This document shows, one piece after another, positions 32,184-42,515 of a DNA stretch of 64,000 nt. The notes under the pieces are model-generated. The model worked only from the letters and a program-made list of their open reading frames with translations, was not told the DNA's origin and did no database searches. How positions within the stretch are numbered: the stretch's first letter is position 1; each line of letters opens with the position of its first letter. The position numbers were made by a program, and so were the translations under genes. The DNA is from Loripinus fragilis (Eukaryota > Mollusca > Bivalvia > Lucinida > Lucinidae). The stretch lies in NCBI GenBank assembly GCA_964019695.1, contig OZ026526.1:10125254-10189253 (forward strand), read 5' to 3'.

Positions 32184-32249
32184 TATATACTGATAGCTAA
32201 AATTTACAGTTCCGGTGCTATTACGTTTAACCTTTTAAAAATAACAAAT

Positions 32250-32612
32250 ATCAAATACCGTCTGTTTTTGTCGTCTGTCTCGATGTAGTTCCAGATCATA
32301 CTGCTCCTCTAGATCAGTCTGAGCTTGGTCCACACTGTTTGTTTCTTTACTTAAATGAGTCAATAATGTTAAACAAATATGTGTAGCAGACGACAATTTT
32401 CAGATTCATTTTTGTTGGCGCTTAAACTACATGTATGATCGACTGATTTGAAGATAGAAATGCGAAATTTGGGAGAAAACAAAATATGTCGGACATGATT
32501 TGGACCCATTGTCTGTTTGACACTCAGATGGTATTCCTGAAAGAAATTTTCGAAAAGTTGATTTTGAAAAAAAAATCAGCATACAACAAAAAAGCATGAA
32601 TATTTTTAGGCA
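32250..32612 (+). mobile_element. MITE-C copy followed by MITE-D fragment
   Basis: About 32250-32425 is MITE-C-like (CCAGATCATACTGCTCCTC, GGTCCACACTGTTTG, GTAGCAGACGAC, GGCGCTTAAAC). About 32475-32612 is MITE-D-like (GTCTGTTTGACACTC, CCTGAAAGAAATTTTCG). Confidence 0.55.
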
Positions 32613-33286
32613 AAGATTTAAGGGTTGGTGCCAAAATGGAGATCGTTCCTCAGTATAGCCGATCAAAATGCATAAATATCCAATGCGGACCGCGTTCCTC
32701 GATAAAATTGCAATTTGCCTACAATAAAAATACAATGTTCAAACTTGCCTGGATCTTCATGCTATTGGTAGATTATCCCTGATGAGACTTTCATGAGCTC
32801 TTGCATGAAAATGCACGAAAATGATTATCTTTTTTTTTTGTTTTTACACTCGCGGAGAATGTTCTAAATATGCAACCTGTGCAAAATTGCACAGGTTTCA
32901 TATTTTGTTCATTCATGCAGATGTAGGCTACACATTTAGAGTTGAACTTTGAAACATTTAATAAAGTTACTTTAACTCGGGAAGATGGGAAAATGTTCCG
33001 ATATGACTGAAAAAGTGTTGACTGGGACGTAAGGCATATACACAAACATAACGTAGGCACTTTTCATGCTTCATTACCTACAAACGTGTGTTTTCAAAGG
33101 ATCAAGTTTATTTAGAGTCTAGTATTGTAATAGTTTCGATGGAAACAATTAAGATAAACGCGTGTAATTTTTGGCCAGCTGTATAAACCATCACCAAAAA
33201 TCAACGAAAGAAGATTCAAAGACAGTAAACTTGACACATGAAAGGATAAAGACAATAAAAGTTTGTTGGACAAAATAGTTTTAAAA
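32613..33286. other. Putative upstream region of the Ig gene, with SINE 3' fragment
   Basis: At about 32970-33055 is a SINE tail (CTCGGGAAGATGGGAAAATG, GACTGGGACGTAAGGC, ACACAAACA). A hairpin TGCAACCTGTGCAAAATTGCACAGGTTTCA lies near 32871-32900. The last 100 bases before 33287 would be the 5' UTR and promoter of the Ig gene. I see no convincing TATA box at an expected distance. Confidence 0.4.
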
Positions 33287-33344
33287 ATGGAGAAGAAATT
33301 TCTGTATTTAATTTTCAGCGGAATTATTTGTATGAAAGCTTTGG
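33287..33344 (+). CDS. Ig-domain gene, exon 1: signal peptide
   Basis: Starts with an ATG in a good context (AAAAATGG) and encodes 19 residues plus one base: MEKK, then a hydrophobic run (FLYLIFSGIICM) typical of a secretory signal peptide. The donor GTAAGT follows at 33345, so the exon ends in phase 1. Joining to the exon at 34719 gives a Val codon (G plus TG) and an intact frame. The combination of Met, hydrophobic core, consensus donor and matching phase is the evidence; no homologue is known to me. The product should enter the secretory pathway. Confidence 0.72.
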
Positions 33345-33392
33345 GTAAGTTCATTCTAATGCCTCTAATGAACTCTAAACGCACTTGTAAGC

Positions 33393-33692
33393 ATGCGCGG
33401 AATGAGGGTCTGGATCCCCCGAAAATCACGTAGCCATAGATTTCCTTAGAAATACTGGTACGGACCCCTTCGAGAAGCAATTGGACCCCTCGGGCCCAAT
33501 TGCTTCTCGAGGGAGGTCCGTATGGCCCTCTGTGAAATAACTAAAAAATATCATGTTGCCCCTGACAGTATCATAACGTCATTTATATCTACTGGTTAGC
33601 TTAAACAAGAGTAAAGATAGTGTTTTCTATAATAAAAAAGGAAAGAAAAGAAAAAGGACCCCCTGACGGATTTTTTTTGATCCGCGCATGTG
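33393..33692. mobile_element. MITE-N copy in intron 1
   Basis: GCATGCGCGGAATGAGGGTC at the left and GATCCGCGCATG at the right form inverted ends. In the middle is a long palindrome, GACCCCTTCGAGAAGCAATT / AATTGCTTCTCGAGGGAGGTC (about 33463-33518). The same family is at 44815-45072 and, worn, near 41560. Confidence 0.65.
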
Positions 33693-33916
33693 CTGATAAC
33701 CTTTGCAAACAGTTTGGACCCACCAAGAACCTCTACAATAGTTAGCCTTTCTTTAAAATTTCTTAAGTTCAGGTTCACCTTCTTGTCTTTTCTATTGGTT
33801 TCAAGAATCTTCCAAATAATACATTTGACTTTTTCTATATAATACAGATTGTTCTAGAAGTTTCGTTAATAATATGAAGTAACTGCAGCTTGTACGTTAT
33901 GCTGTACACCGGTTAA

Positions 33917-34168
33917 TTAACCCTTTCCTTCATGAATGTTCATGTTAGGCTCCACCTATTATGAATAATTATATACATTGTAAATAAACTTTCACGTTGG
34001 TATACCTAGAACAAAGAAATTACTTATCGGGTCCACTTATATCATAGTTACGTGAGCAAACAGAGTAGACGCTGATCAGGCAGCTCTAGCAAGAGCTGCC
34101 TGAGCTCTAGCAAGAGCTGCCTGAGCTGGTTCTGCTCTGTTTGGCGTCTCTATGAGGTAAAGGGTTAA
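33917..34168. mobile_element. MITE-O with TTAACCCTTTCC ends, intron 1
   Basis: TTAACCCTTTCC left and TAAAGGGTTAA right. The centre is a duplicated hairpin, GGCAGCTCTAGCAAGAGCTGCC, flanked by AAACAGAGTAGACGCTGATC and GGTTCTGCTCTGTTTGGCG. Confidence 0.65.
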
Positions 34169-34432
34169 TGACATACTTTAAACGGTTTCTTTGGTATCAA
34201 GTCTTTAAAACCTTTTAAAAATACTCCATCAGCCAGCACATGAGATTTTGGCACGTATCGCACTATCGGGCAACGAATGTTCATGCGAGCCTGCACAAAA
34301 AAGCACAGTCTCGCTCAAGCATTCGCTGTTGCATACACAAAGTATGGATATAGATAAAGACTAAGACCAGATTTTAGACTGCTTACTCCGCTGGGTACAT
34401 TGGCATGCGCGTTTACAGAAAACTTAAATAAT

Positions 34433-34656
34433 TGAGCCGCAACAATGTGGTATGTGCGACCAGTAAAGGCTCAGACCAGCCTGGGCATACGCGCAGTCTG
34501 ATCAGATCCTTTGCTAGTCGCTTGAATATTCTATGAGTGTTGAGCTACTGACTGAACATCATTTGGAACTTCTAAGCTTAAATGGAGGCTGCAAAGGCTC
34601 GTCTGAGTCGACACTTGTCAAAAAGCCACATTGTTGGAAATCACATGTCGTGGCTC
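34433..34656 (+). mobile_element. MITE-A copy just upstream of Ig exon 2
   Basis: TGAGCCGCAACAATGTGG start, central AGACCAGCCTGGGCATACG / CTGATCAGATCC hairpin, TGTCGTGGCTCA end. It finishes only 62 bp before the exon 2 splice junction. Confidence 0.85.
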
Positions 34657-34718
34657 ATATGCACATATGCGATAATACCGAAATCTCAAGGGCTGGTCCA
34701 AATGTTGTTCTATGGCAG

Positions 34719-35072
34719 TGTCATCCGGAATACTATATGCGCCATGGTATCTGGAAGCTAGACTAAAAGAGACCTTGACCTTCAACGTGAGTTGGAATCA
34801 GGATGCCCCGACTACGTTGACCATAGTACAGTTTGTTGGACCACAGGAGACGCAAGTTCTCTATACAAACGGTTCAAGCGCAGAGTTCCTAAATAACTGG
34901 GCGAGCAAAGGGACTGCTGAGTTCACAAATACGACAGAAGAAATTATAATGACATTGACCTTGACCGGTGTTGTGTTGGAAGATGAAGGCCACTATCAAA
35001 TACAGGTCCGGCCAGAGACCACGACGGAGGAGAACCTGTTAAGCACCTTAGATTTCTATATACAGACTTATG
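34719..35072 (+). CDS. Ig-domain gene, exon 2: cysteine-less V-like Ig domain
   Basis: A 354-bp exon (118 codons), acceptor TTCTATGGCAG at 34708-34718, donor GTAAGT at 35073, phase 1 at both ends. The peptide has Ig features: a B-strand-like LTFNVSW, and LEDEGHYQIQV, which matches the F-strand motif D-x-G-x-Y-x-C except that Gln replaces Cys. The exon contains no cysteine at all, so the usual Ig disulfide is missing. Possible N-glycosylation sites are NVS, NGS and NTT. It would form the membrane-distal domain of a secreted or surface protein. Confidence that it is coding is high because of the splice phases; the Ig assignment rests on the tyrosine-corner motif and strand pattern. Confidence 0.75.
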
Positions 35073-35189
35073 GTAAGTTCTAAGAAAACTATCACGTATC
35101 ATATATCGGAGCAATGTCATAGAAATTATGAACTAATTAGCTGCAGTCGATGGTACACCATCGCATATACCCATTTTTCCCTTTCCCCT

Positions 35190-35810
35190 TTTCCTTGGGA
35201 TCAAGACCACACGAAATGTTGCCTAGTGCCCTATAAATCATTTGATATATGTACCTGCAAAGTTTGAAGTTGCTATGTCCAACGATTTAGATGGAGGTGC
35301 ATTTACAAGAACATTCATTATTTGGCCTTTGCCCTTGACCTTGGTGTCAAGGGCGGCACACGAAATATTGCCCAGCATCCTCTACATTATGTGATCTATG
35401 CACCTGAAAAGTTTTAAGTTTCAATGTTCAATGGCTCTCGTGAGATGCATTAAAAGAAAAATCATTATTTGAGCTTTGAAGTTGTCAAGTTACCTCTAAA
35501 CCATGTGACATATGCACGTGCAAAGTTTGAAGTTGCTACTCCCAACGGTTTAGGAGTAGAGGTATTTACAAGAAAATATAGTATTTGACCTTTTACCTTG
35601 ACCATGGGGTCAAGGCCACACGAGATGTTGCCCAGCACCCTCTACATCATGTGACATATACAGCTGCAATGTTTGAAGTTGCTACGTCCAATGGTTTTAG
35701 GAGATGCATTTACAAGAAAATACCTTATTGGACCTAGGTCAAGATCACACGAAATGTTGCTCAGAATCCTCCTCATTATGTGACTTATGCAGCAACAAAG
35801 TTTGAAAGTG
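35190..35810 (+). repeat. Tandem pearl-like core units, about 125-170 bp, intron 2
   Basis: Four or so diverged units containing TGCAAAGTTTGAAGTTGCTA, ATTTACAAGAAAAT, CCTTGACCTTGGGGTCAAGG-type and CACACGAAATGTTGCCCAGC segments. The layout is like the core repeats at 22111-25053 but the family is different; no clear element ends are seen. Confidence 0.65.
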
Positions 35811-35818
35811 CTACATAT

Positions 35819-36368
35819 ATTACTTGACTTATCGCTTACTGTAAAGGCGGCGCCTCATGCATGCGTAATTAGGACTGGCCAACCTTAGACATGGGTAAAA
35901 GCTGAAAATGAGGCGTGGTTTTATTCAAAAGTAATTGTATCATCTTGTGCCACAACCTCAGACATTATTTAGTCCTTAAAACGCCAGCAAAATAACTGCA
36001 TTTGAATATTTCTATTTAACATAAGCAGGGAGGCAAACATTGTGGACCCAGATCAGACTGCTCCTATAGGAGTAGCCTGATCTGGGTCCACACTGTTTAT
36101 CTATGACGCTTCAAATAGTTTAGTGGACGACAAAAACATTTTGTGACTATGCGCTTTAAGGGTTAATACATGTGTGTTCAGTGAGTATACGGTTAGGATT
36201 TCATGAAATGCACGCACGTTTGCGCGGCTCAAAAAGCTTACTAACTCTTTACCAAATTATAAATAAAACCTGATTTCCCTTCCTTAGCAGATGAAATAGC
36301 CGAACCACACCCAGTTATGAATATTAAAGTTGCCGCCTTTACAGTAAGCGAAAAGTCATGTAATACGA
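35819..36368. mobile_element. MITE-P with GACTTATCGCTTACTG ends, holding a MITE-C core
   Basis: TACTTGACTTATCGCTTACT and GTAAAGGCGGC at the left are mirrored by GCCGCCTTTACAGTAAGCG and AAAAGTCATGTAATA at the right. Inside, at about 36030-36165, is a MITE-C-type centre (CCAGATCAGACTGCTCCTAT / GGAGTAGCCTGATCTGGG). Confidence 0.65.
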
Positions 36369-37230
36369 GGGGGCTTTTTGGAAAGTACGTAGCATGGCAT
36401 CATATTGATAAAATGTTATCAGATTACATATTTTGGAAACTAGATTTCAACCGCTACATGAAGGTGTAAGAGGTGGACAGATTAGAGTATGGAATAAGAT
36501 ATAACATATGCTTTTATAGTAATCACCTATAAGGTTACCATCATGACTTGTATTTAGCAAATACCTGGCTTAAGGACATATGCTACTAAATACTTCCCAT
36601 ATTGAAATATTTTCAATACTTTGCATACAGTTTGTTTTATGCACGGGCTATCCATTTATGAAATAAAAAGGATATGTCACCGTGCTTATTTTTTCAGAAT
36701 CTCATATTGAAGTTTACAGCATTTGACCAATTTTCTAGAAATATAAAATAATAACACTAGTCCTAATTATCGAGCTAAAACGGTTGTTATCTTCGGCCAG
36801 CTTCTTTCTTTTAACTTAAATTACTGCACATGACCTCAAACTTTTAAGAAAACGTGCATGTGTACTTGTTATCCCATGCTGTGACAAGATACTGCATGAT
36901 ATATTTTGGCAATTCGTCGAAAAATGGAATTTGTTTTTAGAATAAATCATGTATTAAAAAATCTGATATTGAAAATCTTGAAAATTTATTTTTAAATCAT
37001 GGACTATTATCATACCTTTCAGAAAAAAGAATAAAAATCTGGGGTCACCGAACTAATTCTCTTTCTAGAGGGCCAAATTTAACCCCACCCCCATAGGTTT
37101 CATGCGTAATTCAATATAAAAAGTTCGGTGATGACCATTTCGGTCGTTTTGATGATGCCATTTTACTAGTAAATGAAGTAATTTAGCATTAAAATGTTAA
37201 AAAAGAAAGAAAAAACACACTGAAAATATG
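36369..37230. other. Non-coding stretch of intron 2
   Basis: AT-rich. GGGGTCACCGAACTAATTC (37043) and AAAAAGTTCGGTGATGACC (37118) form a wide hairpin around GGGGTTAAATT-type sequence, probably the distal part of the tRNA-derived repeat at 37231. Confidence 0.4.
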
Positions 37231-37300
37231 TGCGCATCCGGGAATCGATCCTGGTCCTCTGGCTTTGTAGCCAGACACGCTAACCACTAGGCCACGAGGT
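37231..37300 (-). pseudogene. tRNA-like sequence, possible SINE head
   Basis: The minus strand reads ACCTCGTGGCCTAGTGGTTA (A-box-like TGGCCTAGTGG), an arm CTGGC-TACAAA-GCCAG with apparent anticodon ACA (Cys), and GGATCGATTCC, one base from the B-box consensus. The anticodon loop is 6 or 8 bases instead of 7 and the acceptor ends ACCTCGT / ATGCGCA do not pair. A T-run follows on the same strand (about 37215-37200). It is thus a tRNA-derived repeat or relic rather than a functional tRNA gene. Confidence 0.5.
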
Positions 37301-37834
37301 CAGGTCGTGCGCCGCTCTAAATAACCATACAAATAGTATAGACTCGGCCACTATCGTATTCGTAACCAGGGTTATTGTGTACGTCGTTTGATTTCGACTG
37401 AGCTACATTTATCTGTCTTTAGTGCTGAGACGATCAGTTCTGAAAAGATGTCAATAGATATTTCGAACACACTTTAATCAGTTATTTTGTGAAGAAAATG
37501 TCGGAACACCGATATGACATAAGAATATCGGAAGCTGTGTTGATCCGAATCCGTTAAGGATCGAAAGACAGGACCCAGACAACTTTCCCCGTTTGCAGAC
37601 GCGGGAAAGGTGCGCATTGGAAATAGCCGCATATGTCTTTAAAATTGCCATATAGATTTTCTGGATCCATTTAAAAACAGTAGTTTGTCGTTCTTAATAA
37701 AAGTTCTACGTAAATTATTTCTCTCGTTCAATGTAAAAATCCGTAAAATATCTTAGTTCTCTGATTTCATGAAACTGTCCATTTAAAACGGTATAAATCT
37801 GGTCCCATGGAAAAATGATAATTTCTCTGTTACC

Positions 37835-38412
37835 ATGTAAATTTCCATGTAAAATATTCTCTGATTCCATGCGTATAAAGTTCCATGTAAACTATTCTCT
37901 GATTCCATGCGTGTAAAGTTCCATGTAAAATATTATCTGATTCCATGCATGTAAATTTCACATGTAGAAAATTTTCTGATTCCATGTAAGATCCAGAGTA
38001 AATATTCTGATTCTATGTAAATTTCTATGTAAAATATTATCTGATTCCATATTTATTTCTATGTAAAGCATTTCTATTCTCTGATTCGATGTTTGTTTGT
38101 TTGTTTGTTGCTTTACGTCCCAAATCAACAGCTATGGTCATCGTGGGACGGTCAGTTAACCTAAACCCACTTTTCCTGGGCAAGTTTGAACAAGCAGTTA
38201 ACCAGTAACTTCGTGTACATATATACTTTATTTCATGATCAATCTCCACGAAAGTATGGGACCGGGCCGGGATCGAATTCGCGACCCTTGGATCTGCAGT
38301 CAGACTCGCATCTGTTGCCAGACATGTGACAGACTGCGCTACGCGGCCCGATCTGATTCCACGTAAAATTCAATGTAAACAATATTTGTATTCTCTGATC
38401 CCATGTAAAATT
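37835..38412. repeat. Short tandem repeat of CTGATTCCATGTAAA type, split by a SINE
   Basis: Units of about 38 bp (CTCTGATTCCATGCGTGTAA then AGTTCCATGTAAAATATT) run from about 37835 to 38090 and resume at about 38350-38412 after the SINE. The last units end just before the acceptor region of Ig exon 3. Confidence 0.7.
38092..38351 (-). mobile_element. tRNA-derived SINE, minus orientation, intron 2
   Basis: The plus strand begins with the reversed tail (GTTTGTTTGTTTGTTGC) then TTTACGTCCCAAATCAACAG, TTTCCTGGGCAAG and TTAACCAGTAACTTCGTGTA, ending in a tRNA-like head whose B box reads GGATCGAATTC on the plus strand. The head carries an inner 20-bp expansion compared with the copy at 13983. Confidence 0.7.
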
Positions 38413-38443
38413 CAGTAACATTTGACTCTTTTCTCATTTTCAG

Positions 38444-38809
38444 CGCCACCAATTTATCTGAGACTAACAAGCACTGCCACCAACTACAGCGAACTGTCTG
38501 AAGCGTCATTCACATGCACTGGCAATATAGGTCGGCCCATTGGAACCCTTCAACTCATGCGTTCACTGGCGACTTCAAATAGCTCAGACACGAACTACTT
38601 TTTCGCGGAAAAGACCATCTCATCCGCGGCACTGGAGGAAGCGATGGGTCCTGATGATCGCCTGGCAAATGGCACCTACTACTTGCGATACACATTCTAC
38701 CATACTATGACAAGGCAAGAAAATGGAGTGGACTTTGTCTGCCATCTAGTTCACGAGAAACCAACAATGTCTGTCACAGCCAGTAACTCGCTACCTTTGA
38801 TAGTCAATT
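38444..38809 (+). CDS. Ig-domain gene, exon 3: second Ig-like domain
   Basis: A 366-bp exon (122 codons). The acceptor TCTTTTCTCATTTTCAG (ending 38443) is strong and the donor is GTAAGT at 38810, phase 1 on both sides; joined to exon 2 the junction codon is Ala (G plus CG). The domain has two cysteines in Ig-like positions, ASFTCTG and VDFVCHLVHE, about 79 residues apart. N-glycosylation sites are NYS, NSS and NGT. It resembles exon 5 in its pattern (xFxCTGxxG near the start, Y/R-rich strand, FxC near the end), which suggests duplication. Family beyond Ig superfamily is not recognised. Confidence 0.78.
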
Positions 38810-38825
38810 GTAAGTTCGTTTGTTT

Positions 38826-38945
38826 AACCCATATTAAGCCGAATGGAATTTCTCACTCTTATCAATTGGACCAGTCCATTTCCATTTTCAGGGTTGTTGG
38901 GTGGTATTTTTCTTTTTCATTCAAATTGAAACCCATTTAAGCCGA
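38826..38945 (+). mobile_element. MITE-I fragment
   Basis: TTAACCCATATTAAGCCGAA, then CTCTTATCAATTGGACCAGTCC, ending after GGGTTGTTGGGTGG. It begins 16 bp after the exon 3 donor. Confidence 0.6.
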
Positions 38946-39292
38946 ATGCCCAAGGGAGGGGGGTACTCTCATTTTTCCTCATACGTAGGCTTGGACCCAG
39001 CATCAACTATTTACCCCGAAAATATCAGGAATATCAAGCACCCCAAAAATATTATGTACATCTACCTTAAGAAAAGACCATAAATAACATAGAAATGACC
39101 CCCCCCCCACCCCCACCCCCAAAAAAAATCCACAAAATCTCCCTACCCCCCCCCCCCCCCCCCAAACATAATTTTTTCTGAAAACCCCCAAAAATATTGT
39201 GAATCAAATTTTGAACCCAAAAAAATGGTCCGAGCCTACGTATGTATGAAAATATGAAAATATCCCAGTACCCCCCCCCCCCCCCCCCCGCC
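38946..39292. mobile_element. G/C-tract MITE with poly-C runs
   Basis: GGGGGGTACTCTCATTTTTC and CATACGTAGGCTTGGACC at the left are mirrored by GTCCGAGCCTACGTATG and ATATCCCAGTACCCCCC at the right. Long C-runs occur at 39098-39119, 39147-39163 and 39273-39289. The runs could form i-motif or G-quadruplex structures and may be assembly-sensitive. Confidence 0.65.
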
Positions 39293-39421
39293 TGGTGGCG
39301 TATCCGCCTGCAAGGGTAGATCCTCTACGTCTCCGACAGTGCGTTCACCAGCTGCTCTGAATCTTTGCTGCTCATCTATGCGCTAAGTGCCAAAATCTCT
39401 CGAGCTGACTCCTTTTTGTTA

Positions 39422-39660
39422 TGAGCCGCAACATGTGATTTCCAACAATATGCCATTTTGACAAGTGTAGACTCAGACGAGCCTGTGCAGCCTCCTTTTT
39501 AGCTTAGAAACTCCAAATGATGTTCGGTCAGTAGTCTAAGAGACATAGAATATTCAAGCGACTGGCAAAGGCTCTGGTCAGGCTGAGCGTATGCGCAGGC
39601 TGATCTGAGCCTTTGCTGGTCGCACATACCACATTGTTGGAAAAATCATGTCGCGGCTCT
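39422..39660 (-). mobile_element. MITE-A copy, inverted
   Basis: TGAGCCGCAACATGTGATTT start with the CCATTTTGACAAG side first, GCAGGCTGATCTGAGCC centre, CCACATTGTTGG right arm. Confidence 0.8.
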
Positions 39661-40439
39661 TATATATTTTGCATACATATTGCACCTTTTAAAATTTAAA
39701 AGTCTTTCAAAACCCATCTAATCCGTCTCCAGCAGTGCGTTCACGCTGGTCAGAATGTTTCCCATTATTTGCTTTTTATTTGAATTTAAGTAAAAAGTAT
39801 ATGTTAAAAGTTAATTTTATATTATACAGGATAGACTTTCCAATGATACTGTGTAATGAGCTGCCATGTTCATCTCTTCAACCGGGAAACTAGGTTGCCT
39901 TTGACCTACTTTACAACAAGGTCAAATAATTGCATTTCCTTATGCATTGTTTGGGGATTTCGTGAAAAGTTGATTGAAGTTAGATATAATGTACACACTG
40001 AGTTTCTCTGGTGAGATAGTGACTGTTATCAAAATATTAAGGCCAAGGTTGCCATTTTGGTGACAGGAGTAGACTATAATACGCAAAACAAGATTCTGTT
40101 TTACTACTTTCACAATTACCATCAAGCTGTAAACATCTACAGGAGCTCCTAAGGCTTTATCTCTAATTTGATTGGCGTATTGCACTTACCTGGGGAATAA
40201 TTGGCAGGTCTTATCAGCTCGGTGACTATACTGCGTATCAGCTTAATCTAGTCATTAGTCCAATCTGTTCTGACAGTAGCTTAGCTCCGCCCACTTACTG
40301 TCTCATATTGAGGCCATTCCCCTGACGGGATGGGTGTCTAGGATTCCTGCATTTAACTAAGCACCCGAATTTGCACATTTGCTCTGGAGGTGCAATATTG
40401 GTCATACATGTACGCCCGTTGTGCTTGTACACGCCCTAA
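39661..40439. other. Non-coding intronic stretch
   Basis: AT-rich, no recognised repeat. Open frames here are short and lack domains. Confidence 0.45.
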
Positions 40440-41260
40440 CCCAGTAACCGTTATATATATATCTTCATGAAACATAATAGGAATGTGAAACAGACCAACA
40501 CGATGTGCCACATATAATTATGGTTACTTTCCATTTTTCCATTTCTGAGTTATGGCCCTTTAATTGGTTTGTGCTTATTTTATATAATTTTCATTATTGT
40601 TCACCCCATGACTCGATAACTGTACGGGATATCTTCATGAAATTTTATGGTAATGTAATTAGATCAAGACAATGTGTCGTCTACAAGAATGATTGTTCCA
40701 AATCTCTTAGTTTCTGGGTTATGCCCCTTCGAATATTTTCTTTTTTACATTTTCTCAAAAAAAATCTTGTATGCCCCATAACTCAGTAACTGTTTGGGAT
40801 ATCTTCATGAAACTTTATAGGAATGTATATCAGGTCAAGATCATGTGTCGCATACTACATGTATAAAGGTAGCTTTCACTTTCTTCGTTTCAGAGTTATG
40901 GCCCTTTGATTGCATTTTTATGCTTATTTTGTGTAAATTACATTCTTGTACACTCCATTACGCACTCACTGTTCATGATATCTTCATGCAATTTTATAGG
41001 AAAGACGATGATTCGCATGCAAGAATGATTTTCCCTGTATTTAGTTTCCAACATTTGGCCCTTTGATTGTTTCCCAAAAAAAAATCGTGTACACTTACAC
41101 TACATAACTCGGTATTGCCGTTCAAGGGCATGGACGTTATATTTCCAAGTATACATCCCTGTCAAGGGACACCTTCATGATTGTAGGAATGTGTATCAGC
41201 CTACTAGCAGGTCAAGATCATTTGTCGCGTTCAATCATGGTTGCTTTCTGTTTCTGGGTT
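40440..41260 (+). repeat. Tandem pearl-like core units of about 165 bp
   Basis: Four to five diverged units with GTAACTGTTCGGGATATCTTCATGAA-type, TTATAGGAATGTGTATCAG and GAGTTATGGCCCTTTGATTG-type segments. It is probably the core of another pearl-like element. Confidence 0.65.
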
Positions 41261-41559
41261 CTTCTTCTTCTTCCACTGCCACCTGTGTAAAAACTGCGAT
41301 GCCCGATAAAACAGGTAAAATGCCCCAGATCCCCGGTTAACTATGTACAGGTGGTGTCAATCTGGTAGGGTCGCAGTGAGCTGGGGAGGCAAACTTAATG
41401 CCTGAGAGTCTGGACATGAGTTATGGCCCAACGTATCCTTGCTATCTGGGTCAGTCCATATCCACATGGAGCAACACTCAGGGCAGTACTTACCTGACGT
41501 ATATTAGAAAGGTCACTGCTCGGGAGCATCATGAACAAACAGACCATGAGATAATTGCC

Positions 41560-41880
41560 AGACATTCAGGGGGCGGATCCAGGAGTTCTGGAAATGTGAT
41601 TTTGAGGTATAAGTAATAGTTATTCCATGGGTTGTCCACCTGTACGTGGAGATAATCCACGAGCTTTAGCGAGTGGATTATCTTACGTACAGGTGGATAA
41701 ACATGGTAAAACTATTTTATACCTATACATCAGTGAAGACCTTGCACATCACGAGCTATTTCATGCTCAAGTTAGTATAAAGAGGGGTAATCTATTCAAA
41801 TCCGCATTTTTTCTTTAATACACCCCCTGAAAATGGTGAACTCCTGTGAACCCCTCTGAATCCGCAACTGACATTTGAGG
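41560..41880. mobile_element. Worn MITE-N with central hairpin, then CTGT microsatellite
   Basis: GGGGGCGGATCCAGGAG left and CCCCTCTGAATCCGC right are the inverted ends. The centre is a palindrome CACCTGTACGTGGAGATAAT / ATTATCTTACGTACAGGTG (about 41638-41695). A short (CTGT)n tract follows at 41889-41922. Confidence 0.6.
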
Positions 41881-41890
41881 CATCTAAATA

Positions 41891-41923
<33 letters not shown>

Positions 41924-42515
41924 TCATGAAAATGTAAACAAAATATGGACCCAGATCAGACTGCCCCCTTAAAGTTTATACTGTTTGCTTTCGCGATAAA
42001 CAGGGTCTTTGGAAGTTTCTGTACACGTGTGTGCAGAAAGATGCAGATCTATATAAAGCGAAGCATCAACGTGTTGCAGCAACGCTGAAAGTTTATATGT
42101 AGATCTGGGAACAGCATTTGAAAATCTTCGTCACAGCGTGTTTGAAAAAAGTGTGTCATACTCAAACTATCTGCTTTCTATTCAAATTGTTTACCTGTGC
42201 AGTAATCGAACTATTTTTGGAATGCGGCGTTTTACAGGTAAAAGTAGTCCGGATATTGATAGGAATTAATCGGCAAACGTTGAAATATGTTTTCAGCAAA
42301 ATGATATGCGTTTGCTAGTAACCAATCGACATCGTTACAGTCAATATATATTTCAATGAGTCTTGATAAAAGGGGTTACTTCAAAACGATCACAGAACTA
42401 CTTTTCTCCCACCTGGCGGATGAATTGGCGTCTCCTCTCCAACGGTGAAGGTCGATGTCCTCAATACAGTCACCGCCATTACTTGTTTGAAAAAATTTAT
42501 GAGGAAGCGAAAACA

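Noticed and set aside
37231..37300. Functional tRNA-Cys gene on the minus strand
   Set aside because: The acceptor stem does not pair and the anticodon loop has the wrong size. Recorded as a tRNA-like relic instead.
41398..41616. 72-codon ORF next to the worn MITE-N
   Set aside because: No conserved motif, no suitable splice phases, and it runs into repeat sequence.
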